Translations under genes and position numbers: made by a program
Assembly (NCBI GenBank): GCA_040388375.1
Contig: JAZKBU010000005.1
Coordinates: 416,395-480,394 of the forward strand
DNA: 64,000 nt
Origin: Bacteroidota bacterium
GTDB taxonomy: Bacteria > Bacteroidota > Bacteroidia > UKL13-3
Direction: 5' to 3'
Notes under the pieces: generated by a model
Database searches by the model: none
Told to the model about the DNA's origin: nothing
What the model saw: only the letters and a program-made list of their open reading frames with translations
Part shown: piece after piece, positions 1-8,405 of the stretch
Layout of the letters: each line of letters begins with the position of its first letter
Position numbering within the stretch: position 1 is the first letter of the stretch

Positions 1-2
1 AT

Positions 3-1202
3 GGTGTTAGAACGCCTCAGGTTTATTCACGTTTAAACATTAGCGGTAATACTTGGGAAGTTAAAAAACAAGTATTAACAGGTTACAACTCTGACCGTAT
101 CTGGAGTGGTGGAGGTGATAACTATGCAATGGATGCAAGAGGTTCAAACGTAGCTATTTTAATAGGTGGATTAACTGATGATATGATGTTATTCAAATCA
201 ACAGATAACGGAGATACCTGGACTAAAACCATTATTGATTCATTCCCGGTACCTGCTTACGATTACAAAACTTTAGTAGATACTGCTATGTCGAATGATG
301 GAACAGTTAGCGTTGTTTTAGATGCTGACGGTAACGCACATTGCTTCTGGGCTATCAGCCAGGTGTTAGATAACGATACTACTGATAACTCAGTTACTTT
401 CTTTAGAGGTGCAGGTTTAAATGAAATCAGACACTGGAAAGAAGGTACTCCTTTAGATAGTATTCAAATTATTGGTCAATCGCCTGATGCTGACGGAAGC
501 GGTGCTTTAAATTTAAGTGCAAGCTGGAATGCAACAAGTGCTAGATATGGTAATATTTCCATTACTTCTATGCCACATGCTTCTATTGTAGGAGATACTA
601 TTTTCATGATATTTTCTGGTATGACTGAAGGTGATGCTGATGCTAACGGAAGAAACTACAGAGATGTGTTTTTAACTTACTCAACTGATAAAGGTGCTAC
701 TTGGGATACTACTATGCAAAACTTAACCCAATACATGGGCTTTAACTTAGAAGAAATGTACGCAAGTATTTCTCCAACAAGTGATGCTAACTTACACATT
801 ACTTTCTCTCAAAGCTCTTCAATTGGTGCTTATGATGCAACTAACAATCCTGATGCATTAGGTCCTTATGATTTGGTTTACATGAGCATTCCTAAATCGT
901 CTATCTTAGCTAAAAAAACAGGTATTTCTACCCTTAAAAACGAAGTGTTTAATGTAGTTTCAAACTACCCTAATCCATTTAACGGTAAAACTAACATCAG
1001 CGTTAACTTTAAACAAAGTACTAATGCAGTAGTTCGCGTATTAAACGTAATGGGACAAGAAGTTTATAACCAATCATACGATAAAATTCCTGCAGGTTTA
1101 TCTAACTTAGAAGTTAATCTTTCTAATGTGGCTGCCGGTGTTTATTTCTACAGCATTGAAGCCAATGGTTTTAAAGCTACAGGTAAAATGATTGCTGAAT
1201 AA
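3..1202 (+). CDS. T9SS type A sorting-domain protein with Asp-box (BNR-like) repeats, 5' end cut by window
   Basis: The reading frame is open from base 3, so the N-terminus lies outside the window; the first in-frame ATG (129) is internal. Two Asp-box-like motifs (STDNGDTW and STDKGATW) suggest a sialidase-type beta-propeller in the visible part. The last 80 or so residues form a classic type A T9SS sorting domain: a YPNPFNG hallmark, a VLNVMGQEV strand and a final AAGVYFYSIEANG...KMIAE segment. The protein is therefore expected to be exported by Sec, crossed through the outer membrane by T9SS and released or anchored at the surface. The enzymatic role, if any, cannot be decided because the catalytic part may be missing. 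A strong terminator follows 20 bp after the stop. Confidence 0.9.
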   Translation, partial: GVRTPQVYSRLNISGNTWEVKKQVLTGYNSDRIWSGGGDNYAMDARGSNVAILIGGLTDDMMLFKSTDNGDTWTKTIIDSFPVPAYDYKTLVDTAMSNDGTVSVVLDADGNAHCFWAISQVLDNDTTDNSVTFFRGAGLNEIRHWKEGTPLDSIQIIGQSPDADGSGALNLSASWNATSARYGNISITSMPHASIVGDTIFMIFSGMTEGDADANGRNYRDVFLTYSTDKGATWDTTMQNLTQYMGFNLEEMYASISPTSDANLHITFSQSSSIGAYDATNNPDALGPYDLVYMSIPKSSILAKKTGISTLKNEVFNVVSNYPNPFNGKTNISVNFKQSTNAVVRVLNVMGQEVYNQSYDKIPAGLSNLEVNLSNVAAGVYFYSIEANGFKATGKMIAE

Positions 1203-1221
1203 GCAGTACCTTTTATCCAAC

Positions 1222-1263
1222 AAAAAAGAGGCTGAACTTTTAAAAGTTCAGCCTCTTTTTTTT
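1222..1263 (+). terminator. Rho-independent terminator of the T9SS cargo gene
   Basis: A perfect hairpin with arms AAAAGAGGCTGAACTTTT and AAAAGTTCAGCCTCTTTT lies directly behind the stop codon and is followed by an uninterrupted run of T. It would end the plus-strand transcript; the A-run on the other side could let it act in both directions. Confidence 0.85.
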
Positions 1264-1290
1264 ATTATTGATTCCGTCATTGCAATCATG

Positions 1291-1332
1291 TCGAGCGGAG
1301 TCGAGACTAGTTTTCGGCTTCGCTCAAACTAC
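1291..1332. repeat. Partial copy of the GAGCG-AGCCGAAA dispersed palindrome
   Basis: TCGAGCGGAGTCGAGAC followed by TTTCGGCTTCGCTCAAAC resembles the arms of the hairpins at 47561-47596 and 47765-47803, but the left arm has diverged so the stem is poor. It lies between a terminator and the 3' end of the convergent gene at 1342. Confidence 0.5.
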
Positions 1333-1341
1333 AGACGACAA

Positions 1342-2220
1342 TTACTGAATGGGTTCGAGTGTTTTGTTATAACAAATATCGAAAATATCAGGCTTGCTTT
1401 CTATAATATTAAACTGAACTAACTTATCTAATATCTGGTTCATTTCCTCTTCACTTACCTCTGCTTTGGCGGCATATTCTAACTCCGAAAACCACGACAT
1501 CGCATCGGCCAGTTTTATTTGATAACGCCAGGCAATTAGGTCAACCGCTTCATCGTTATATTTTAAGTCGTTACAGCTTTTGTTTACTACTTCCAATACT
1601 TCATCAAGGGTAGTGGGTTGTGTATTGATAAAATTATCCGTAGCTACTATGGCAAAACATGGCCAAGGTGTTTTACATTCTCCAATCATTCTAAACTCAC
1701 CACTATCTACATAAGGTTTAGTCGTAAATTTTTCCCACATAAATAACTGGGCTTCGTTAGCGGCTAAAGCTTTCCTGGCTCCGTTTAAATTACCTACTAA
1801 AACAAAATCTTCGCTATCGTTAATGGATAAACCATTGTTAGCGGCATTTACATAAGCCATTAAATGCGATCCCGATTTATATCGGCTAATGGCATATTTC
1901 TGGCCTTGCATTTGGCTAATGGTTTTGATGTTTGATTTGGCATCAACAAAAATACCCCAACGTAAAGGGGAGTTAACGTAAAACTGTACCAGCTTACTTG
2001 GATTACCTTGCATAATATCGGAAACTACTCCTTCGGTTAAAGCAATGGCAATATCAATTTCGCCATCGCGCAACATTTTACACATGGCTCCTGTGCCTCC
2101 GGGCACATCAATCCATTCAATGGCAATTCCTTTTTTGGCAAAATCGCCACGTTCAATAGCCAGGTGCCAGGCTAAGTTAAAATGCTCCGGTACGCCTCCA
2201 ACTCTTATTGTTTTAAACAT
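1342..2220 (-). CDS. NMT1/THI5-like substrate-binding-fold protein without a signal peptide
   Basis: The 292-aa product has the periplasmic-binding-protein type II pattern of the ThiY/SsuA/THI5 group: an opening IRVGGVPEHFNLAWHLAIERGDF, then GIAIEWIDVPGGTGAMCKMLRDGEIDIAIALTEG split over residues 32-66, and a second lobe with GNLNGARKALAANEAQLFMWEKF-type sequence. Members normally bind a small molecule (pyrimidine, sulfonate or nitrate) for an ABC importer. There is no hydrophobic leader or lipobox at the N-terminus and no permease or ATPase gene nearby, so this is probably a cytoplasmic stand-alone member whose ligand is unknown. A TATTTTTG box on the minus strand at 2242-2249 could be its -7 element, but a well-spaced -33 element is lacking. 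Confidence 0.75.
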   Translation of the reverse strand: MFKTIRVGGVPEHFNLAWHLAIERGDFAKKGIAIEWIDVPGGTGAMCKMLRDGEIDIAIALTEGVVSDIMQGNPSKLVQFYVNSPLRWGIFVDAKSNIKTISQMQGQKYAISRYKSGSHLMAYVNAANNGLSINDSEDFVLVGNLNGARKALAANEAQLFMWEKFTTKPYVDSGEFRMIGECKTPWPCFAIVATDNFINTQPTTLDEVLEVVNKSCNDLKYNDEAVDLIAWRYQIKLADAMSWFSELEYAAKAEVSEEEMNQILDKLVQFNIIESKPDIFDICYNKTLEPIQ

Positions 2221-2737
2221 TGTTTTAATTGTTTATTAATACAAAAATATACTTTTATTGGTAGCAGTAAAGCCAATTTACAGGATAAAATTCATCTTTT
2301 AGGCCTATAATTATCAGTTGTGCGGGTTTATAAAAGCTTTACTTATTATAACGTAATTAAAGGCAATTGGTTTTAGTTTATTTAAAGCGGGTATGGGGTT
2401 AAAGACTTTGCATGCAAGGTCTCTACGGGTTGTATTTATACCTATATTTTGAAATGGGTTTTTTGGATGCTTTTTAGGCTTTTGGGAGGGTAAATAAGGG
2501 GTGTTTTTTAGTAAAAATTTAGGTACAGGCAGAACGAACCTACAACGAAGGAAAAACGAACCCAAAACGAAGGTTTTTTTTGGTCATTTTTTGGATGGAT
2601 GGTGTTGGTGTTTTGCTTACTTGTTTTATATTGGAAAGTATATTTTAAACTGTTTGGGAAGTGGGTTGGTGTCTTGTTTTTGAGCTTTTGGAAGGGGATA
2701 TGCTCACTCGCAGCACGCGAGCGAGAGCGGATATTTG
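2221..2737. other. Intergenic region with a degenerate palindrome and a short direct repeat
   Basis: There is no convincing gene; the short open frames here are low complexity and match nothing recognised. The sequence at 2398-2426 is a decayed copy of the GACGTTGCATGCAACGTC palindrome (GACTTTGCATGCAAGGTC-like). At about 2530-2570 a unit of roughly 19 bp ending in ACGAAGG is repeated twice. The segment separates two minus-strand genes. Confidence 0.6.
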
Positions 2738-3427
2738 CTATAAAAACCTATAGCCGACTGATAAGCCAAAGCCAGTATTTTTTTCGCTTAGTTTACTGCT
2801 GCTGTTAGCATTAATATTTATTAGCCCTAATTGTGAAGTAAGCATCATGTTTATGCCATTGCTAAATTCATAACCTACGCAAAAGTTAGCACCTACATCC
2901 CATCTTTTATAGTAAATAAGGTTATTTGCATCGCTGCCTGGTGCATCGGTTGTAAATTGTAAGTCGGTATTGGCAGGCGCATTGGTGCCAGTAAATTTGG
3001 CATTACCAGCCATGGCATAGCCAACATAAGGTCCAAATGCCAATACCAAATGTCCGGTTCCTAATAATGGTTTATACACTAAATTAACAGGTAGCTCAAT
3101 ATAAAATATAGACAAGTTTCGGGTTAAAGAACGAGTTCCTGAATTATCAGTGTAATTTACATTTCCCTCAGTTCCTTTTGATATAAACTGCAAGCCAGGT
3201 TGTATGTAAAAATCAGTTGCAATTGGAATTTCCTCGTTTACTCCTATATTAAATCGGGTTACCAACGAGTTGGAAAGTGTACTGCCTCCACCATCATCTC
3301 CATTGATGTTTTGAAAATTTATACCACCATATATGCCAAACGACATACTGCCTAGCGTATTGTTTTGTGCGCTAGTATTTAGGTTAAACGCTAGTAAAAA
3401 AAGGGAAACTATAAAAATACTTTTCAT
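2738..3427 (-). CDS. Outer-membrane beta-barrel protein (PorT-like/OMP_b-brl_2 type)
   Basis: The 229-aa protein begins with a clear Sec signal peptide (about 20 residues, ending NTSAQ) and continues with alternating hydrophobic strands and aromatic residues, ending in GLSVGYRFL, whose terminal aromatic-x-hydrophobic pattern is the outer-membrane assembly signal. Gly/Asn/Asp-rich turns such as NINGDDGGGSTLSNS fit loops of a small eight- to ten-strand barrel. This size and pattern fit the large PorT/OMP_b-brl_2 class of Bacteroidota. It lies 20 bp downstream of the OmpA-like lipoprotein gene on the same strand, so the two are probably co-transcribed envelope genes. No specific function can be assigned. 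Confidence 0.8.
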   Translation of the reverse strand: MKSIFIVSLFLLAFNLNTSAQNNTLGSMSFGIYGGINFQNINGDDGGGSTLSNSLVTRFNIGVNEEIPIATDFYIQPGLQFISKGTEGNVNYTDNSGTRSLTRNLSIFYIELPVNLVYKPLLGTGHLVLAFGPYVGYAMAGNAKFTGTNAPANTDLQFTTDAPGSDANNLIYYKRWDVGANFCVGYEFSNGINMMLTSQLGLININANSSSKLSEKNTGFGLSVGYRFL

Positions 3428-3447
3428 AAATATAAGCTTTTTTAAAA

Positions 3448-4191
3448 TTAGTTAGTTGATTCCTTTTCGGCCTCTGCACGCATTTTGCTATTGGCCGTTA
3501 TCAAAAATTCAACACGCCTGTTTTGTGCTCTACCATCTTCTGTTTCATTGGTGTAATTGGGTGCACTTTCGCCATAGCCTTTGGTGCTTATTCTTCTACC
3601 TACAACACCACTATTTTTTAGCCAACTAGCTACCGATGAAGCCCTGCGCTTTGATAAACTCATGTTGTATTGATCTGTTCCTGCGTTATCAGTATGTCCT
3701 TGAATTTCAATATTCGTTTCGGGGTATTTATTTAACACACTTACCAATTTGCCTAAATTATCTTTGGCATTATCATTCAAATCTGATTTATCAATTCCAA
3801 AAAGAATTTTGCTGTTAAATTCTACTATAATTCCTTCACCTACTCTATAGACCTTGGCATCAGGAATCGAATTTTTTAAATCTTCTGCTTGCTTATCCAT
3901 TTTTCGGCCTATTATAATACCTGTTGCTCCACCAACTGTAGCACCTATTAAAGCACCTAAGGCTGTATTGCCCGATGCTCTGCCAATTACCGCACCTATA
4001 ATACCTCCTCCTGCTACGCCAATTACCGCTCCCTTTTTAGTTTTGTTCATGCTTTTACAGCCATTTAATACAAGGCTTAAAGAGAATATACTAAGTATAA
4101 AAACAGCGATTACCTTAGTTTGTATTTTATTTGATTTCATAGTTTGTTTCATCATTTTTTTTGTTTCAAATTTGTTGTTATGCTTCAGCAT
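3448..4191 (-). CDS. OmpA-family lipoprotein with glycine-zipper segment
   Basis: The N-terminus carries a lipoprotein signal ending in the lipobox VLNGC near residue 45, so the first codons may be over-called; the ATGs at residues 13, 14 and 18 are equally good starts. A Gly-rich zipper (AVIGVAGGGIIGAVIGRASG) covers roughly residues 54-95. The last 120 residues are an OmpA/MotB domain with the peptidoglycan-binding signature IQGHTDNAGTDQYNMSLSKR and the later AQNRRVEF. The product should be an outer-membrane lipoprotein that tethers the membrane to peptidoglycan. It is the first gene of a likely two-gene unit with the barrel gene at 2738. Confidence 0.88.
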   Translation of the reverse strand: MLKHNNKFETKKMMKQTMKSNKIQTKVIAVFILSIFSLSLVLNGCKSMNKTKKGAVIGVAGGGIIGAVIGRASGNTALGALIGATVGGATGIIIGRKMDKQAEDLKNSIPDAKVYRVGEGIIVEFNSKILFGIDKSDLNDNAKDNLGKLVSVLNKYPETNIEIQGHTDNAGTDQYNMSLSKRRASSVASWLKNSGVVGRRISTKGYGESAPNYTNETEDGRAQNRRVEFLITANSKMRAEAEKESTN

Positions 4192-4350
4192 AATTGTTAT
4201 AAAGCATTTATTAAATGTTATATAATTCTCACTAACGGAACCAATAAAAATCTATGCAGCTCCGTCTTTTAATGTTATTTATTTTGTGATAAAAAACTTC
4301 ATGGCAGTTTGAGGCAGTGAATTATATTCGCATTCTATTTTACTGAAATA

Positions 4351-5829
4351 ATGAAAAAGATTTTAATTGCTAACAGAGGCGAAATAGCTTTACGTGTAAT
4401 GCGTACAGCCAAGGAAATGGGTATAAAAACAGTAGCGGTTTTTAGTGAGGCTGACAGAAAAGCTTTACACGTGCGTTATGCTGATGAAGCAGTATGTATT
4501 GGGCCTCCTCCAAGCAATCAAAGTTATTTGTTAGGCGATAAAATTATAGAAGTGGCCCTATCATTAGGGGTTGACGGAATACATCCGGGATATGGTTTTT
4601 TAAGTGAGAATGCGCACTTTGCCCGTAAGGTAAAGGAGGCAGGTATTACATTTATTGGGCCGAGTGCAGAAAGCATGGATTTAATGGGTGGAAAAATTTC
4701 AGCCAAGAATGCGGTAGCTGCATTCAATGTGCCTATGGTACCGGGTACTAAAGATGCCATTACCGATATTGGTGAAGCAAAGAAAATAGCTGCCGGTATT
4801 GGCTATCCGGTATTGATTAAAGCAAGTGCCGGTGGTGGTGGAAAAGGCATGCGTGTAGTAGAGCAGGAAAGCGAATTTGAAGAGCAAATTAGAATGGCTC
4901 AGTCGGAGGCAAAATCTGCCTTTGGCGATGATGCTGTTTTTATAGAAAAATATGTGGGTTCGCCACGCCATATTGAGTTTCAGATATTGGGCGATACGCA
5001 TGGTAATATAGTTCATTTGTTTGAACGCGAATGCAGTATTCAGCGTAGGCACCAAAAGCTGGTAGAAGAAGCGCCAAGCAGCTGTTTAACGGAAGAGGTG
5101 AGGCAAAAAATGGGCGAGGCGGCTGTTAATGTAGCCCGTGCCTGTAAGTATGTGGGTGCCGGAACGGTTGAGTTTTTAGTAGATGAAAAACTGAACTTTT
5201 ATTTCTTAGAAATGAATACGCGTTTGCAGGTGGAGCATCCGGTTACGGAGCAAATTGTAGGTATGGATTTGGTGAAGGAGCAAATACGCGTAGCAAGGGG
5301 CGAGGCTTTAGGCTATACGCAGGAAGATTTAAAAATAAGCGGACACAGTATTGAATTGCGTGTTTGTGCGGAAGATCCTGCCAATAATTTTTTACCGGAT
5401 ATAGGTAAATTGAATTCGTATAAAATTCCGCAAGGATATGGTGTAAGGGTGGATGATAGCTTTGAAGCAGGTATGGAAATACCTATTCAGTACGACCCGA
5501 TGATAGCCAAGCTGATTACCTTTGGTAAAGACCGTAACGAAGCCATTTTGCGTATGATACGTGCTATTGATGATTACCAGTTAACGGGTATTGAAACTAC
5601 TTTGCCTTTTGGTAAATTTGTGATGCAGCACGAAGCATTTGTTTCGGGTAACTTTGATACCAAGTTTATTGATAATTACTTTAAACCTGAGTATTTGCAA
5701 AACACTGCTGATTACAACCAGGTAAGTGCTTTTGCAGCGGGTGAGTTGTTTTTTAAAGGCGATGCAAATGCTACCCAAAAAGTAGCAGAAGGAAATAAGA
5801 GTAACTGGTTACAAAACAGGAAAGCCTAA
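4351..5829 (+). CDS. accC: Biotin carboxylase subunit of acetyl/acyl-CoA carboxylase
   Basis: The 492-aa product starts MKKILIANRGEIALRVMRTA, the typical biotin carboxylase N-domain. The ATP-grasp glycine loop GGGGKG is at residues 161-166, and EMNTRLQVEHPVTE, with the conserved Glu and Arg of the active site, lies near residues 287-300. It carboxylates the biotin of a carrier protein using ATP and bicarbonate, the first step of malonyl-CoA (or propionyl-CoA) carboxylation in the cytosol. It is about 40 residues longer at the C-terminus than the E. coli enzyme, ending in a hydrophilic tail. No biotin carrier (accB) gene lies beside it, so it is a detached subunit gene here. A near-consensus TATATTCG lies at 4324-4331, too poorly spaced from any -33 box to call. 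Confidence 0.95.
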   Translation: MKKILIANRGEIALRVMRTAKEMGIKTVAVFSEADRKALHVRYADEAVCIGPPPSNQSYLLGDKIIEVALSLGVDGIHPGYGFLSENAHFARKVKEAGITFIGPSAESMDLMGGKISAKNAVAAFNVPMVPGTKDAITDIGEAKKIAAGIGYPVLIKASAGGGGKGMRVVEQESEFEEQIRMAQSEAKSAFGDDAVFIEKYVGSPRHIEFQILGDTHGNIVHLFERECSIQRRHQKLVEEAPSSCLTEEVRQKMGEAAVNVARACKYVGAGTVEFLVDEKLNFYFLEMNTRLQVEHPVTEQIVGMDLVKEQIRVARGEALGYTQEDLKISGHSIELRVCAEDPANNFLPDIGKLNSYKIPQGYGVRVDDSFEAGMEIPIQYDPMIAKLITFGKDRNEAILRMIRAIDDYQLTGIETTLPFGKFVMQHEAFVSGNFDTKFIDNYFKPEYLQNTADYNQVSAFAAGELFFKGDANATQKVAEGNKSNWLQNRKA

Positions 5830-5910
5830 AAGCTATTCTGGATAAGTAAAATCATTATTTTTAGCTGAACAACAACGTGATATTTATTTATAATTGTACA
5901 CTTTTTTACA

Positions 5911-6096
5911 GTGAAAGCAATAGAAAAAACACAAGATAAACCATTGGAATGCCCGGTACCACATAACAAAAGGTGGAAGTGGTTAGGGTATGTTAAAAAG
6001 CTTGGCTTTTGGGGCTTTATGTTCTTTTTGGTAAAAGGTGTTGTATTGTATATTCTGTTGCCTTATCTGGCTGCCAAAGGTGTTTTTAAATGGTAG
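5911..6096 (+). CDS. Small single-pass membrane protein
   Basis: The 61-residue frame starts with GTG. Its first half is charged (KAIEKTQDKPLECPVPHNKRWKW) and its second half is one membrane span (LGFWGFMFFLVKGVVLYILLPYL) followed by a short tail. Basic residues before the span predict a cytoplasmic N-terminus. Similar tiny proteins with a KWLG...FFLVKG core occur in Bacteroidota but have no known function. It follows accC by 81 bp on the same strand and may be cotranscribed. The start is uncertain, as no ATG precedes the hydrophobic segment. Confidence 0.6.
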   Translation: MKAIEKTQDKPLECPVPHNKRWKWLGYVKKLGFWGFMFFLVKGVVLYILLPYLAAKGVFKW

Positions 6097-6487
6097 TTTG
6101 GCTTTAAAGTTATCTTGTAGTGCGGATAGTCTGGCCTTGTGTGGTTGATTTGTGTAAAGTAGTCCCAAAGTAAACTTTTGCCGTTAAGATGATTCAAAGT
6201 CCAGTTCAATCTATTGCTATTATAATTCTATTTTTTATTTTCAGCCTAATTACAAAAAGGCATTTTAAGTAATACACATATCCCAATAGAGACTGTGTAT
6301 TTAATTGACTTTTATTAATATAAATGTTTATATTAATCTCATTTTATATTTCATAATTATATTACATTTGAATTTAGTTATTTGCCGATGAGTTAAAGTA
6401 ATTTCTTCAGACCTATTGATTTTAAAGGCAAATGACACGTTTATTAAATTAGCTCTATTTTTATTTATAGCTTAAATTAAAAAAACA
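6097..6487. other. Intergenic leader region upstream of the RiPP locus
   Basis: An AT-rich stretch of 391 bp. A TACATTTG motif at 6363-6370 matches the Bacteroidota -7 consensus TAnnTTTG and would give a leader of about 110 nt before the precursor gene, but no TTG is found at the right distance upstream, so the promoter is only suggested. It also contains a possible 27-codon frame at 6189-6272, listed separately. No hairpin terminator for the preceding gene was seen. Confidence 0.4.
6189..6272 (+). CDS. Possible 27-aa hydrophobic peptide
   Basis: ATG at 6189 opens a frame of 27 residues with one run of hydrophobic residues (IAIIILFFIFSLI) followed by a basic tail TKRHFK and a TAA stop. This is the pattern of tiny membrane peptides. 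In AT-rich DNA such frames arise by chance, and there is no ribosome-binding or conservation evidence, so it is recorded only as a candidate. Confidence 0.2.
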   Translation: MIQSPVQSIAIIILFFIFSLITKRHFK

Positions 6488-6676
6488 ATGATGAATCAAA
6501 TTAACAACCAAATGGAACAGTTAAATACTGTTCAGGCAAATGCCTCAGCATCAGTTGTTGCAGGTAACGTTCAAAATGCAGTTCTTAGAAGACTAATTGA
6601 AGAAGTGCGCAACGAGGGCAAGAACTTTATTAACGCTTATGACCGCACTCACAGCCGCCACAACCGTGGTAGATAA
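6488..6676 (+). CDS. RiPP precursor peptide for the adjacent radical SAM enzyme
   Basis: The 62-aa peptide starts MMNQINNQMEQ (two adjacent ATGs, 6488 and 6491). Residues 1-45 are a polar, helix-prone, Ala/Val/Asn-rich leader containing LRRLIEEVRNEG. The last 16 residues are aromatic and basic: F47-I-N49, then Y51-D-R53, then a His/Arg/Asn tail ending RGR. Enzymes of the neighbouring type (XyeB, GrrM and FxsB relatives) join the ring of an aromatic residue to the beta-carbon of the residue two positions later, so F47-N49 and Y51-R53 are natural cyclophane sites; this is inference from the family. The stop overlaps the likely start of the maturase, which implies translational coupling. No Gly-Gly cleavage site and no dedicated protease or exporter is seen nearby. 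Confidence 0.8.
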   Translation: MMNQINNQMEQLNTVQANASASVVAGNVQNAVLRRLIEEVRNEGKNFINAYDRTHSRHNRGR

Positions 6677-7823
6677 TGAGCCAAATACTAATACTCATAG
6701 AGATTTAGATACGGTTTTAATTAAGGTTGCTAGCAGGTGTAATATTAATTGCAGCTACTGTTATGTATATAACATGGGAGATACCAATTGGTCTCGCATG
6801 GAAAAATTCATATCCAAGGAAACAGTAGATGCTATTGCCGATTCGCTTAAACTCTTATCAGATACACAATCTACACCATTTAGCATCGTTTTACATGGCG
6901 GAGAGCCTCTTCTTTTAGGAGAGGAGAGGCTGGATTATTTGCTTGCAACCATACGAAAGTACTTGTCCGATAAGTATTCGATAAGCATTCAAACAAATGG
7001 GGTACTTATTAGTAAGTCAATCCTTAATATTTGCTCAAAATACCAAGCCAGTGTGGCTGTTAGTATTGATGGGCCTAAACATGTTCACGATAAATTAAGG
7101 GTTAACCATAAAGGCGAGGGTACTTTCGAAGAAGTTATAAAAGGAATAAATGAGTTGAAGTCTCATCCTGATTCATCTTTTTTAAATGCTGGATTGCTGG
7201 CAGTAATTGATCCTACTTCTAATCCTGAAGAAGTTTATTCATTTTTTAAGCAGCTCAATCCTCCAAGTGTTGACTTTTTATACAGGGATGGAAACCATAC
7301 AAGGCTTCCCGCAGGTAAATCAGCTATCAGCTCTACAGAGTATGGCGAGTGGAAGAGTAAGCTTCTTGAGGTTTACTTAAGTGATCAAAACCCAATGCCT
7401 ATAAGGGTGTTAGATGACATGCTAAAGGTGTTATTGGGTGGAATTGTTACAAAAGAAGGCTTAGGTTTAACAGATTTTGGCATTGTTATAATAGACACGG
7501 ATGGCACCGTTATGAAAAACGACACTTTGAAAAGCTCGTTTGACGGTGCAGATAAGTTTTCAAATCCTATTAATATTAAAAATGCCAACCTCAGAGAGTT
7601 TTTAAACTCGGTTGAGTTTGATGAATACAGGAAAATGCAAAGGCCTTCAAATCCTAAATGTTTAAGCTGCCCTGAACTTAATGTTTGTGGTGGTGGTATG
7701 ATATTGCATAGGTGGCAAGATGGAAATGGATTCGATAATCCTTCGGTGTATTGTTCAGACCAATTGTATTTAATCAACAATATGCGGGAGGCGTTATCTC
7801 AAATTATAGTTACAAATGAATAG
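6666..7823 (+). CDS. Radical SAM/SPASM peptide maturase, cyclophane-forming type (XyeB/GrrM/FxsB-like)
   Basis: The radical SAM motif reads SRCNINCSYCYVYN, with the three cluster cysteines at residues 25, 29 and 32 of the GTG-start form. It is followed by LHGGEPLL, the glycine-rich SAM site, and VSIDGPKHVHDKLRVNHKG. The C-terminal SPASM region has CLSCPELNVCGGG and then HRW...NGFDNPSVYC, a block typical of the FxsB/XyeB/GrrM group that makes three-residue cyclophanes. The predicted reaction is SAM-dependent hydrogen abstraction on the precursor followed by C-C cross-linking. Start choice: GTG at 6666 overlaps the precursor stop by 11 bp; ATGs at 6639 and 6597 are alternatives but lie deep inside the precursor gene. 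The stop overlaps the oxygenase start by 8 bp. Confidence 0.88.
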   Translation: MVDNEPNTNTHRDLDTVLIKVASRCNINCSYCYVYNMGDTNWSRMEKFISKETVDAIADSLKLLSDTQSTPFSIVLHGGEPLLLGEERLDYLLATIRKYLSDKYSISIQTNGVLISKSILNICSKYQASVAVSIDGPKHVHDKLRVNHKGEGTFEEVIKGINELKSHPDSSFLNAGLLAVIDPTSNPEEVYSFFKQLNPPSVDFLYRDGNHTRLPAGKSAISSTEYGEWKSKLLEVYLSDQNPMPIRVLDDMLKVLLGGIVTKEGLGLTDFGIVIIDTDGTVMKNDTLKSSFDGADKFSNPINIKNANLREFLNSVEFDEYRKMQRPSNPKCLSCPELNVCGGGMILHRWQDGNGFDNPSVYCSDQLYLINNMREALSQIIVTNE

Positions 7824-8403
7824 TTCAGTTATTTTAAATTTCTCTAACACTCAGGCTGAGTATACACCGTTCCCGCATTTTCACTGTTCTTCAATTCTTC
7901 AAAACGGCCTTGAAACAACATTATACAATTGGTTTGAAAACACAGCACAGTGGCATTTAACCAAAACCGACTTTTACGAACAATACGAGTTTGATTTTTT
8001 AAATGCCGAACTGCCCGCGGATATAAAATGCCTTGTAGATGAAAATTGCTTAGCCACTATAAAAGAAAACATACAGCATAAACTTAATGTTTCGGCTATT
8101 GAATTGGTTGGAATTGCAGCGCATAAGCTGGTGGATGGTCACCGTATAGGTATTCATAATGATTTTATAAACGATGAAGAAAGCCACAGGCTGGTTATAC
8201 ATATTAACCCACATTGGCAAGAACAAAACGGGGGAGTGCTTATGCTTTTTAACTCCTACGAAGCCAGCGATTTAAATAAGTTAGTTAATCCTATTCATAA
8301 CTCGGCTTTTGCGTTCGAAATTTCGCCCAACTCTTACCACGCAGTGTCAAAAATTTATGATTCATCAAGGTATACCATTATTTATACATTCAGGAAAGTT
8401 TAA
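7816..8403 (+). CDS. 2OG-Fe(II) oxygenase, prolyl-hydroxylase-like, in RiPP locus
   Basis: The 195-aa product has the double-stranded beta-helix signature of a 2-oxoglutarate/Fe(II) dioxygenase: H114-N-D116 within GHRIGIHNDF, a distal H175 within SPNSYHAVSKI, and R185 ten residues later for 2-oxoglutarate binding. The order and spacing match the 2OG-FeII_Oxy / prolyl 4-hydroxylase-like families. It sits between the maturase (8-bp overlap) and the HExxH gene (2-bp gap), so the most likely substrate is the precursor peptide, before or after cross-linking. The position hydroxylated cannot be read from sequence. A free-standing amino acid hydroxylase is possible but less likely given the coupling. 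Confidence 0.82.
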   Translation: MNSSVILNFSNTQAEYTPFPHFHCSSILQNGLETTLYNWFENTAQWHLTKTDFYEQYEFDFLNAELPADIKCLVDENCLATIKENIQHKLNVSAIELVGIAAHKLVDGHRIGIHNDFINDEESHRLVIHINPHWQEQNGGVLMLFNSYEASDLNKLVNPIHNSAFAFEISPNSYHAVSKIYDSSRYTIIYTFRKV

Positions 8404-8405
8404 GC

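Noticed and set aside
2314..2808. Small genes on either strand in the intergenic region
   Set aside because: Frames of 60-83 codons have low-complexity or basic-aromatic composition, overlap each other on both strands and include a repeat; no recognised feature.
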